From the NCBI GenBank assembly GCA_025345505.1, contig JANVCC010000073.1, positions 5,097,448 through 5,161,447 of the forward strand: DNA of 64,000 nucleotides, read 5' to 3'. The notes beneath the pieces are model-generated. The model did no database searches. It was not told where the DNA came from and worked only from the letters and a program-made list of their open reading frames with translations. The number at the start of each line of letters is the position of its first letter. The stretch's first letter is position 1. Positions 1 to 11,769 of this stretch are shown in pieces. The DNA comes from Todiramphus chloris collaris (Eukaryota; Chordata; Aves; Coraciiformes; Alcedinidae). The translations under genes were made by a program, and so were the position numbers.

Positions 1-840
1 CTGCCCTCTGGTTCTCTCCCAGATTATAAAAGCTGGGACATTACCAGTGGAATAACATGATGAAAAAGTAGCATTAAAATCGTGTACTGTGTAAAAGGAG
101 TTTAATCCTCCATCTCACATTTTTAAGATGCCATATTAATAATTTAGTTGAGTTTTAGTAGCCTTTTCAGTCGTAGCCCTCTAATGATGAGCTTGTGTTC
201 TAATGTTTAGCGCCTGCTGCGTAAGTGGTACTTTTAACAAAATACATTTGCTGCAGGCTTTTTGACATGGCTTCCCACTGAGATAAACACAATTAACACG
301 AGCTATTTAAAATTCCTTTCTCTCGTGCTTGTTTATTAATGGTCTTTTAAGATCTATTTTTGTTATTAATTTTAAAGAACGTGCGACAAATTTGATGGCA
401 CGGGGAGGGTATGTGATGCAAATGTTTTAGTCTTGAGAGATTCCTGGGTCATCTCCTGTTTGTAATGCTGTATTCACAGGCTCAAGAGGAACCATACTGG
501 CCTTTCTTTGAACGTGCTGTACAGGAGAATGTGTTGTAACAGCAAATGGAGGATGAGGCAAAGCAGTGCAGGCAGGCTAGCTTACAGAGTATAAAAATTT
601 CATTAGAAAGTATTTCCAGAGAATCCTATTTTGTGTAAAAAGTCTTCCCTTTTCTATATGTCACATCAAAATGGCTTTTAGTAAAAATAGTCATGCAAAG
701 AATGGTTACTGGGGGGGTCCTAGTGAATATTCATAACACATAGTACATCTGAGTGTGCCGAGACCTTTTAGAATAAATATATCCTTTTTAGGTTAAGCTA
801 GTTCAGAATATTGTTGTTAATCTTCTTTACATCCTTCCAG
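1..840. other. Anonymous noncoding DNA with a homeodomain/POU-site-rich block
   Basis: No exon or repeat is recognised before the acceptor at 840. The stretch from about 250 to 440 is AT-rich and dense in TAAT-core sequences (CAATTA, TTAATGG, TTATTAATTTTAA), with a perfect octamer ATGCAAAT at 416-423. That would fit an intronic or intergenic regulatory element. AT-rich DNA produces such sites by chance, so this is only a description. Confidence 0.3.
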
Positions 841-935
841 ACAGTCTGTGTAAGGCAATTTTGGAATTACAGAAAGAAAAGAAGGAAATGCTGGCCTCAC
901 TGGGGGCCCCCACTGCAGTCTCCAGCTCCGATTAG
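841..935 (+). CDS. Candidate terminal coding exon, unidentified protein
   Basis: A strong acceptor (pyrimidine-rich run ending TCCTTCCAG, AG at 839-840) is followed by a frame open from 843 to a TAG stop at 933-935. Two bases (AC) would complete a codon begun in an upstream exon outside the window. The 30 residues begin SLCKAILELQKEKKEML and end TAVSSSD. They look like a charged amphipathic or coiled-coil helix with a short Ser-rich tail, a plausible protein C-terminus. I do not recognise the gene. The flanking sequence is more GC- and CpG-rich than its surroundings. An alternative reading is also open: frame +1 from 841 runs past 1071, where GCG|GTACGT could act as a donor, giving an internal 77-codon exon (TVCVRQFW...). 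Only one frame can be right, and chance is not excluded. If it is a terminal exon, the 3'UTR would follow; the first good AATAAA noted downstream is near 2847. Confidence 0.4.
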
Positions 936-3764
936 AATCAGTGGAAAGACTTTTCTTGACTTTGGTGGAACTGAACCTTCTCAGCGTGCCTTTGAAAGGG
1001 GTACAGGGAAGAATACGTGCGTCAAAAAGACAAATGTCTGTCAGATCCCTCAAGGACAAAGCAGTTGTGCGGTACGTTTTGTGCTCCGTTTTCCAGGCTG
1101 CCACCTCTGCTGACTGACTGAAGTAGCTTATTTATTTCCTTCACTTTTTCCAGGGGTTAATCTGAAAGTCCACCCCTCGTGGCAGAATCAGAGGAAGACT
1201 GCTCCTTGCATCTTCCTCCTCCTGGGCATCTGGGCAAGCGACAACTACAAGTGCTTCTTCATGGGTGAATGTGCAAGAGACAGTGGTCTGATGTAATAAC
1301 AGGCAGATCTTTACCTTAACGAATTAGCACGAACTGAAGCTGTCCAGTTTAGTAATTCAAGCACAGTAAATATTGTATATTTGCTTTTTGTGGCCTTCCT
1401 GCCCAGTGGACACTGCAGCTGTGTGTGAGCAGTTCTGATAAAGGCCTGTGCGTGGATACAAGTGAAACGCTGAGTCTGACAAATGACACGGTTGCTCCGT
1501 TGACTCTGTAGGGACTGTGCTTTACACTTTGGGGAGGGCATGACTGAGAGTCAGACCAGTTTCCCTCATCTCTGCTGCTGAATGAGGCTGAGCCCCTGGA
1601 GAGAGAAGAGCTTGTTCCATTCCCGAGAACAACAAAAGTGCTCATTTTGCAGATTGTGCAGCAGGGCTGACGGGGCCTGGGAGGCCTGGAAGCTGGAAGG
1701 CTTTTAGGAGAAAGCCTTGCGTATGGTAGGGACTGTTGAGATGGTTGAAAGGAGGATATATCCATGGCACTTCAGCGCAGAAACTGTATCTGCAGCTGTC
1801 AGCTTGTTTCAGTGCTGGTGGTGGCATCCCAAATCACGCTCTCCAAAGAGGCTTTCAGAAAACCATGGATTTCCTCATAAATCAGACCAAGCTATGCTTA
1901 ATTCCTGCAAAGCAAGGCAAGTGATGGATAGTTGGCTTAGCTTTGCTTTGGTTGTTATCTTGTGTCTTTGCCATAACTGAACTTGTTGACATTGTGTTTG
2001 GATTATCCCAGTAGGATCTGCTGCTTAGGGAATGGGAGAGAGAACGGCATGGTCTGGGGAGTATTTCTGTGGTAGAAGCCACTGACAATTGCTGGAGTGG
2101 AAAAAGGGCCCGAAGGAAAGGATGTCCTGTCCCCCCTTTCTTCCATGCATGGACACAAGAAGAGGGAAATTGATTTGTTTTCAGACCATTTATTTCATTT
2201 GTCACAGAGCGAGTTTTCACAACCAGCACTCCATATGCTGTCTCGATCTGGGTCATGACTGCAGAGCCCTCAGGGCTATGAAAACACCTGCATCTGAAGC
2301 TAACCCTTTAGTTTGCACCCACTAATTATTTTGACGTGTCCTTACTTGTATTTATGCTTTCATCCAGCTTTTTGAAAGCGAAAAAGACTCAGCTGAGACA
2401 TCTCAACTACTGGATATTGTCATCACTTGGTTAACTTTAGTAACTTGATTTTGGAGGCTGTGTGATAAAATATAGCACTTGGGGATATTTATCCTAGTAA
2501 CTTCAAATATGAACTGTTCTTTTGCCCTCTGTAATATGTTGTTTTGATGATGCTTGTAGAACAGTGGCCTTTGTCTGGACACTGGGCCTTGTATTGTTGG
2601 GAGAACATTCAGATTTCACCAGAAAGGTCTTTTTCAAAGGATCTGTTGGTGTGTATATTTATTAAAAAAAGAAATGTTTTGGAGTGTTATGCAACAATCA
2701 GAACTGATTTCTTTCAGACATCTGGTTTTACAGTAGTCAGGCTACTGAAATCCTACTTCCATTTGAACTCGCATGCCTGGGCTGTCTGTTACATTTAAAT
2801 ATTTATAGCTTTGAAAGTTGACTAAGTCTGTAATAAGCGCAGGGGAAAATAAATACATTATGCAAAGGGTGATTAGTTTTATCACATAGTCTTCTACAGG
2901 GCAGCTGTTTATTTTCAGTGTTCATTTTCTTGGATCAGTCAGGTAGGCAGCTGTTCTTTTAGGGCATTTTTGTTAATTTAAGTAACTTCTTTGAATTGCA
3001 AATCTACCACGAAATTCACTTCTAAAAATTCAGCCTCCAGCTCATAATTATATCATCAAAAAAATCTTTAGATCACTAATTCAGAAATATCTGCTTGTCA
3101 GAGATATTTCAAACAAATGCAAAGCATACACACCGTAAATCACCCAATACATCAGCGTCTGTAGGAAACTGAATATACAATGTCCAGGTCTGCTTTCTCA
3201 AATAAAAAAATACAGTGTACATTATGTGCATACTCACAAGGCCCCAGCCAGCTTGAAATACTATCATCTTGTATATGTGACTTCATAAACACATGTTAAT
3301 ATCAATAGGTCATTCCAAAGATAGAAACATGATAAGTGGGCAACCTGTAATTTATCTTCTTTGGATTTTTGCCCAAGTGCAGAGGACTTGAGGAGCGTTA
3401 CAGGACAGGGCAAAGAAAGGAGCACTGCAGGCTGGGCTGATGCTTAGCAGGGCACAGAGGAACAGGGCTGTTTGCATTTTGGGAACCGTGCAGAGCAACT
3501 GCAGTGTAGCAGCACTGTCTCTCCAGCATGCTTGCCCATCCAGTTCTCAGTCTTTCAATAAATGGCTTTATTGAAGTCAGTACATAACTGTTTAGATAGG
3601 CATTTTGTATTCAGGCTATCAGACTTGTGCTATAAATATTTGTGTCCCTTTCAATTCATGTGAAAATATGGATCTTGGCTACCATAGTTTTATGAGGGCA
3701 TTACCAGAATGTTGCATTTAAATGAATTCTTTGTATTGTAAAACACTCGGCTACGGGAAGTGTA
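936..3764. other. Anonymous DNA, possible 3'UTR of the candidate terminal exon
   Basis: No further exon or repeat was recognised. AATAAA hexamers occur near 2847 (followed by a GT-rich stretch) and near 3556, and either could end a transcript reading through the candidate terminal exon. The open frames here overlap one another on both strands and resemble no known protein. Confidence 0.25.
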
Positions 3765-4142
3765 ACATTATGGGGCTGTTTAATCTTGAGAGGAGAAGAC
3801 TGAGAGGCAATCTTATTAATGTCTATAAATATCTGAGGGGTAGGTATTAAATGGAAGGAGCCAATATCTTTTCTGTAGTGCCCAATAACAGGACAAGGAA
3901 TAACAGGTATAAACTTCAGCACAGAAGGTTTCACTTCAACATGAGGGGAAAATTCTGGACTGTGAGAGTGCCAGAGCCTGGCCCAGGCTGCCCAGAGAGG
4001 CTGTGGAGTCTCCTTCTCTGGAGACTTTCAAAAGCCCCCTGGCTCTGTTCCTGTGTGACCTGCCCTGGGTGACCCTGCTCTGGCAGGGGGTTGGACTTAA
4101 TGATCTCCAGAGGCCCCTTCCAACCCCTACCATTCTGTGATT
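3765..4142 (+). repeat. CR1 LINE, 3'-end fragment (plus orientation)
   Basis: The sequence reads as the 3' end of a chicken-repeat-1 element: a segment near TTGAGAGGAGAAGACTGAG, then the AACAGGACAAGG block, then the block GCCCAGAGAGGCTGTGGAG (4001 onward). The highly conserved end follows, with GGTTGGACTTAATGATCTCC and CCTTCCAACCCC, and it stops with the tail ATTCTGTGATTA. CR1 copies are usually 5'-truncated, and this one has lost the reverse transcriptase region. It is moderately diverged with small indels and is therefore inactive. Open frames across it are repeat-derived. Confidence 0.93.
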
Positions 4143-7100
4143 ATCACTCCAGGAGATGAATCTTACTCCGTGAAGGGAGGCACTTGTACTGAAATTGTGA
4201 TCAGATATTATTGGCTGGCATACTTTGACCACTTGTGAACCAAACTGTAGTCTACTAGCCCTGCAAGCCATGAACCAGAACTTGTTCCATAATGAATTGA
4301 TTACTGAGAATAGTCAGTGTCTTTTGAAATACCCTCGTCTGGAGTGTCCCTTTCCAGCTGAGCCCATTTTGGAAGGCAGAGTTTGGGGTGAAGATATAGC
4401 TGAGCTCCTAAGATGGCTCATCAGACATCCAGTCACTGTGCTTCATGACATGCAGTGCATCTCCTTTCTCCAGCTCAGTGAGATCATCGTGATGCAACAA
4501 CTATGCAGGCACTTGACTGGAGTTCAAGGGCAGCCTGGCATGATTAACAGACCAGAGATGATGTGTGGTTTTTTATCAGTCAGGACTTGGAGTTGCTATT
4601 GGACAACTTGATAGAATCAGTTCTTTGGTAGGGTAATGCCAGGAGACAGTATGAGGTTTTGTGGTTTTTTTTCCTCTCTTCTCCTCTGTGTTGACTTTCA
4701 GTGTCTCAAGCATGAACCATAAAAAATTTGAAAACCTCAGTTGTTGGAGGTTGAACACATTTGCTTTATATTCAGCTGTTGTGTCAGGACATGTGTGGTT
4801 CTTGTTGTTATGGAAAATGCTATGTTGCTTTCACATTCTAGTGATGTGGTATAGAAGCATAAGAACTTGATTTAGGGCAGATTTCTTGGTGTAATTGCAA
4901 CCACACCTATAACACTATGAATGGGAGCAGGAGGGAAGCCAGACAAGGGCAGTGCTGGTGGGTTCTGTCAGCGAGGTTCTGGTAATGCCCGAAATGTCCC
5001 TCAGCAGCAGTTTGTGTCGGAACGGGGAATGCTTTTGTTCATTTAGTTTACAAAGATGGGGGTTTATTTCTCATTCAGAATTGCTACTGGTGTATAAAGG
5101 TTTTCATTTTGGTGGAATTTTGGAAGTTGAGTCTGAAAACCCCCCAAAATTTGGTGGTAAAAATGGAAAAAGAATAAGCTTTTAACATTTGGGGCCAATG
5201 GGGTTTAATTTCTTAGGTAATTAATAATCCTTTTGTTTTTATTTGTTAGGAAAGTTTTGACAAAGAGCATTCAGTTGGATGCTTAACCTTAATGAGATCT
5301 GTTACATTACTGGGCAGCTTAAGTTTGAAATACTTAACAGAGCAAAGTGAAGTGACAATAATATCATGATGCAAGTACAAATGGTAGTACCCTAAATCAG
5401 TAGAACATGGTAGCCACAGTTAATTGAGGGACTGTGAGTACTATATCTAGTTAATTAATATGCTAATTAGCTAGTTTAAAGATAAAAGGGGGATTAAAAG
5501 AATGCAGTAAAGAGCTTGTGTTTCTCTCTTTTGCTGTGCAAACAGAGCTCCCTGCAATAACTTAATGAGGACATTTCAAAGGAACAAAACTAACAACAAT
5601 TGAATTAGAAGCTTAAATAAGTAATTACATGGTATTGCTGAGACCTTTTGGGTAGGTACTAACATAACTGTGTTTGCATTGTCATAACAGCAAACAACAG
5701 ACAGAGTGGGCTGACTAATAAAATCTATTTATTTGTTGGAAATTTCTTTTTCAGAAGCAGCCTCAGCAAAATTTGAATTGAATGGATATTATTGAAAGCA
5801 ATTTATTTATTGATACTAATAAGATTGAAAATATTTCTAAGGTAGAAAGATATAAGCACTTTGAAGGGAAGATAGAAAGAGAAAAGAGTATCCCTTTGTC
5901 TGCAGTAATGAGAGTGCCACGGTGCAGGCTTTCCAGCCAGCCTTTGATACAACAGCAGGAAAGGGATTGGTGTCAAAAAACCAAACCCTGTGTTTGTTCA
6001 GAATAAGCATCCTGAATTTGGAGACTGCTGCAAGGGCTATGGAGGCTGGTTTAGATCTAGGCTGGAAAATCAATAGAAAATCTTAGTAACGTGGCACTGA
6101 GAAAGATCCTTAAGCACAAAGACAATGTGCCTTAAACTGTGTCTGAAGACATATTATGGGCTAAAATAGGATATAAAAGATTTCACAACAAATTAAGGAA
6201 GATCTTTGAGGAGAGAGAATGAGGGAGAAGAAAAGAGGGTAGCAAATCAAGAATTTGTGGGTTAGAAAAATGCCTTCAGAGCTTTAACAGCTTTATTAGT
6301 GTTAAGTTTCTTGTCTGTAAACACCTTTCCTCAGTTGAGAGAGCCAGGATTTGGAGTTTTCATTTCTGTCAGGAAGCCATCCACATTTAGGCTTGTCAAA
6401 ATTATGGCACTCTCCGTGCTAGAGAATGCAGTTTGAACTCCTGTGTACAGTTGCAGCTGACATCCATGCTTGAGACACAAAAAAAGACTATCTCCTAATC
6501 ACTTTAGTCTGTAACTAATGAGCTTGTTATTAATACAAAAGCACTGTTGTGGCTACTTTCAAAAGATGCAAACATACAAAAGGAAGCGTGTGGCAAATCC
6601 TCTGTTTTCTTTTGCATTTATTTAAACAATTCAACAACAAAAAGTCTAGCAGCTGCTAAATGCAAGCGAGAAGTTGGCTTAGAGAAACCGTAAATATCAC
6701 TCAGAATAAATAGTATCAAGTATTCTGTTGTAGAATTTGTTATACAAGGAGATTGCATTTTAATATTAAGTAAAGCATCCGAGACCTTTGTTGCAAATAT
6801 AAGCCTTATCATATAATTATATTGAGGAGTGGCAGGAGTGATCCATTCATAGTATCTCAATATTGATAACCTCAGCCGAATTTGCATTAATAGTAAGCAC
6901 TTAATAGGGACATCACACCTCTCAGCCAGAGGAGACAAAGTCTCCTTGCTCTCGTTGCTGAGAACAGGGATGAGCCTCCAAAAGGTGGAATTTTTTCGAA
7001 AGACTTTGAATGATTTAGAATCGTGGGTGCTGCTGTTCCTCTGTGTCTAAAAGCTGCTGCACTTCTCTCCTCTGAATATTTGGGCACATAGTACCAGAGC

Positions 7101-10100
7101 AAAACTTCAACTGTGCCAAAGTCAACATCTAAATAACTTTTAACTTCAAGTGGTGTCAGACTTCACTCCCAGAACGCAGCACACTCTAACATAGTATACA
7201 GTTTTAATGGAGTTTTCTCATTGGCATTTTGGGTTATTCAGACCAGTCAGAAGTCTTAGATGCTGTATAGGTTTTGGGCTTTTTTTTTGCTAAGGAAATA
7301 AGGTTTATGCCTTACATCTGTCTGTTTTTTTCCCCCTGGTAACTTTTGAAACTATTTTGAAGCACATTTCGCAGAGAGATAGAGGTCTTAAAGACACTAA
7401 GTTCCTGCAGACTGGCAGGCTTCAAAGTGGGTAGTTGTCAGCAGTCAAGGGTTGAGTGGATGAGCCCCTATCAGCAGCTTTTATATCTGCTCCCGTTGAG
7501 GCTGTAGTGTGAGTGTGCTCTTTATTGGGCACCATCTATGGCACGCAGGAGAGACATGGTCAGTATTTGGTCTTGGAAAATTTTAACTGCGGTCCTGAAC
7601 TACTGAGATGCCAAAGCATCCACACACAAAAAAAAAATAGACTCTGAACTAGGTTTCATCACTGCTGCTGCTCACATACCAAGATGTTTCCCATTCCAGA
7701 TATTGTGGTCTCACACTTGGATCAATCTCATTAATTTTTTTAAAGAAATTGTTGAAGATAACTTTGGATGAGATGAGAATTCATGCAAATTGTGGTTATA
7801 GGTGTGTGCCTATATATATTATAATGCAAGTTAAACTTCACTTTGTATCACTATAGATGGTTATTTGTAGCATTGCCAGAAAGGAAATAAAGGGAATTCA
7901 CAACAGTGGAGCAGACTCTGAAGCTTAGCAAAGAATATCTTTAATGAAATACACCCACTTAAAAGGCAGCATTACTTAAAATATAAAATAGTCTAGGTTA
8001 CAAATCTCATTAGCTTAGAATAAACTCAGACTTTGCTACAGATCTGAGTTCATGTGGCTTGGATGTGGCATTAGATAGAAAAGAGCCTAGGGGAGAAGTT
8101 GTCTCCTTTACCAAAGGATCATATTCTACATGGGATTTTATGTTTCTCCTCCCGGAATTTATTTCTTTTTCCCCTAAATTGTGCTTTTCCTTATCATTCA
8201 ATGTTATCAATATGAAGTGGATACATTTTTAAGCTTTGACTTACTATTATTATGAAAAATGAAATTTTGTGGCATTTTTATGTCACCCACAGGGTCTCTC
8301 TCGTTTGGGGATTGTATCTAAATCACCAGGTTTTAAAATACATCCTCTGTATGATTTCAGCTATACCTGTGGATGACTGACACGACTTCAGTGAAAGATC
8401 TCTTGTCCCCAGTGGTGGTTAAAGCCAGAGCTGTCTTTTTTGAATTATTTTATTTCATGAGCTTTTAATCATACCCCAAGGACATGTCAAGCTCTCACAT
8501 ACTCTTTCTTTCAAGTATATTCTTACACAAACACTAGCTGTGCAGGAGATGCTGTCATTTTTTCTCTTGTTCCACTCCAAGCACATATTCATCATGGTAG
8601 AGTAAACTTGGAAGAAATTTAATATCATAGTAAATTTGAGGTGTCGCCCTCTTTCAAATACTGAAAACTTAGGTGGTTGTGAAACAAGAGCTAGAACAGT
8701 AAAGAACATGCTGGCAGTAAATCAATCAATGCAGTTACTCTCTAAGTAAATGTTGAGTTTGTTAGGCAGATGGAGTTCATTCCCCTCTCTTGAAGTTACC
8801 TTTATGCTATTACTGAGAATGTGAATTAATCTGAAGACAGTTTTGAGAGATTTTTTACTGTATACGTCACCACTTACTTGAAATTTCGATGCCTGAAGCA
8901 TCAATAAGTACATATATAATCAAACTATTCAACAATTTCCTTTTTTTTGTTAACTTTTTTCAATTGTTGTTCTCATGGATCCCCACCACATTGCTCTTTT
9001 GTCTCACGTACAGCACAAAATCGGAATGCCTGAAGGGTTCACGTATTTCCAGAGGGGGCCTAACAGCTACGCTGTCGTGCTTTTAGTGCTCAGGATAAGA
9101 CATTGCCCTTTTTTCTTTTTGGCAGGCTTTGCTACAGAACGATAATGATGGCTATTGTGGTTGTTGTTATTTTTGTATATGTTATTTTTATAGCTCCATA
9201 GGCAAATAAATACATTTTAAAAATTAGGCAGGTACTTAGTATCTGGGTGTCATTTAGAACACCAGGCTCTAAAATTGCCTTCTGTGAAACTTCAGTGATG
9301 TCTTTGAATGGCTGTGTATTGAATGACTGACTTAAATGTTTCTTTGTGCTAAAAGGAGCAGTGTTGCTTGGAGACCTTGCAGTTTGCAAGACCTTTTTGA
9401 AACTTACACAGGGAAGCCCAGTAGTTGTATTTAAAATTATTTACTGATGGAGAAGTAAGTGAAAGAGTGATATTTGGACCAAAAATAGTTTTCAGGGGGA
9501 AATAGCCTGTTTCCCCCTCAAGCTCATCTCTAAATTTCAGGAGAAAAAACAGCCTTCTAAACCTCTAAAATTTTCTAAGTCTGAATTGCCAGTGTCGAGC
9601 ATCAGTTGCTTCCTGTCTGTGATCTATTGGAAATGCCCAAGTCTGGCATGGTCTGGATGTTAGGAGCTTTGCTCTGAAGCCAGCAGTGTAGGCTGCCTCT
9701 GCTTTTGGCTCCAGCTCTATGCAAGTTAAGCTTTATTCCCAGCACTCACACCAGCCTTCAGCTAGTGCCTGTATCATCTGCCTTGGTACCTAACGAAGTG
9801 ACAAATCTCTCTCTGCTCTGTTATCTCACAGGCTGAGGGAAGGTGGGCATACCTGGGCAGTAGAAAAGATCTTGATAACACAGGAATAACTCGAAATACT
9901 GGGGAGCGTGATGCAGACGCTTCTCTGAGTGGCTGTGCTCAGACTCTCCTGAACGCAAATGTTATTCACCACGTCTCATCTCTGCGTGGCTTTAGCACAG
10001 CCTCTTCTGTGCTGCCGTCTCCCAGCTTCTGATTTCTGGGATGACATAATGGGGAAGATGGGTATGATGCAGAGAGATTTAATCTTGTCCTTCCACGTTT

Positions 10101-11664
10101 TGATGGCTCTGTCTCTGCCATGCGAAGAAACTGCCTCTGCTTTCAACCCGACTCTGGAGCAATTGCGATTGCTTACAGTTACCTGGGTTAGCTCATAAGT
10201 AGAATTCGGGAACAAAAATGGTGTTTAGGGAAAGATTTTAAGGTTTCTTCAACACTGGGCAGACTAGAGACTTGGACTTGGGTTTTCCTTTACTACCTTA
10301 TCCTCATTTTGACCAGAAATTCTCTCTTCATCCTAAGAAATGCTTCTGATGGATAACTCCAGGAAACATTTAGGCAAATTCCTTCTGCATAAAAGGAATA
10401 TTAATAAAAAATATTGCCTCCCATTCTAGTCGTAAACATCAGTTTAGTCTTTAAAACCCTCATAGCATCCTGCAGCTCTCAATTAACAGACAATAAAAAA
10501 TAAATTCACTACCCATACCAACTACTATTATGAAAGGAGCTTATGTAAATATATAGTCTTACAGCGGTTCAAATTGCCACCTTCTACATGGGCTTTAGAT
10601 ATATTTGCTGCATTAAACAACAGCAACATAGGTAATTGAACACACTTACTGATAAGCGGTTGCCTACTACAAAATGTCCATTGAATTCCAGTGGCCCGGT
10701 GTGACTGAGGTCACGGTACATAAATTTGCTTGTAATCCCAAATTAAATTTACATATACTTGCTGTACAATAACGGCGAAGTAAGAAAATGAAACACAGGC
10801 TCCTCCCCAGTAGAGCTTTGAGAACTTAGAAAATTTCAGCTCTGTTCAGTTGATTTACTTGTAGAAGTTACTGCTGGTCCATTGAAATCGTATTAATGCC
10901 ACTTCCCATCTGCAAGAATCTTGGCCTGTGGCCTTTTAAAATACAAAGTGAAATTCTCAGAAAAAAAATTTAGAGATATTTGTTGATGTGTCTGGGATTT
11001 TTTTATACTGCATGTCTGAATAAAAATTCCTAATGCAAGAATGCCTTATTTTCAGAAATAAGCAAATTATTTATAAGCTGAGTTGTTTTATTTTGTTGGT
11101 TATTTGGCTGCCGCTTGCCCAATACTACGACACGTAACCTTGGACTCTAAAAAATTGGTTTTATGGTTTTCTTTTATGGACCTATTTATGTTTAGAGCCT
11201 TTGCCAATCTCAAGAGAAATGAAATTTCTTTCGCCGTCTTTTATCTTGAAGCTTGACTTGTTTAACGTTGTGTCTTAGTTGCATACAGAGTCGTACTGCT
11301 GTATAATGGTTGTACTCTGTCAAGCGTTCCCGGGGCACAGAGCAGATTGTAGCAGCATAAGAAAATGATACTGTGAATGTTATACAGCAATGGGAAGATT
11401 TTTAGATGTTACAGAAGAGAGCAGTTCTGGACTTAAGGCTTAATCAAGTAAATTCTGACTTTATTACTAGTAATCAGTGAACTGCCTCTCTAGCTGAGAA
11501 CTACTCACATCAGCACTTCTTGTGCTTGACTAACAGATTGTATACCTGTTGAAATCAAATATGAAGAAATATGGTAAAGGCTGCCTAGAACAGGACACAT
11601 GAACTCACTCTGTCTGCTAGTAAAATTAAATTATTAATGGTTTAATTTCTTATTTTTTCCACAG
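4143..11664. other. Anonymous intronic or intergenic DNA
   Basis: About 7.5 kb with no recognised exon or repeat. A 128-codon open frame at 4225-4611 starts at TTG, abuts the CR1 tail and matches nothing I know. Octamer motifs lie at 6880-6887 (ATTTGCAT, followed by TAA) and 7783-7790 (ATGCAAAT). Short A/T homopolymers occur, for example near 7270 and 7627. Confidence 0.3.
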
Positions 11665-11769
11665 GATTTGAGGTTCCAATTAAAACTGTGTTTGGGCCAT
11701 TGCTTTGCCTGCCAGTGCTTAATCTTTTCCGAAAGCCTCATCACTTATCTAAAACAAAAGAAGAACGAG
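11665..11769 (+). CDS. Candidate internal coding exon, unidentified protein
   Basis: A strong acceptor (TTATTTTTTCCACAG, AG at 11663-11664) and a strong donor (GAACGAG|GTAAGG, GT at 11770) bracket 105 nt. The third frame is open throughout. Two bases (GA) complete a preceding codon, 34 codons follow, and one base (G) is left over, so the exon is symmetrical (phase 1-1) and its removal would keep the frame. The peptide begins FEVPIKTVFGPLLCLPVL and ends KTKEER: a hydrophobic stretch (FGPLLCLPVLNLF) followed by a basic/charged tail. The first frame is also open (DLRFQLKLCLG...), but the third looks more protein-like. I do not recognise the family. No partner exon is certain. Chance cannot be excluded, but the quality of both splice sites makes this the best internal exon candidate in the window. 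Confidence 0.4.

Noticed and set aside
3851-4271. Open frames on both strands across 3.85-4.27 kb
   Set aside because: They lie in the CR1 3' end, which is noncoding.
4225-4611. 128-codon open frame just downstream of a CR1 copy
   Set aside because: It opens at TTG, matches no family I know and has no clear splice sites.
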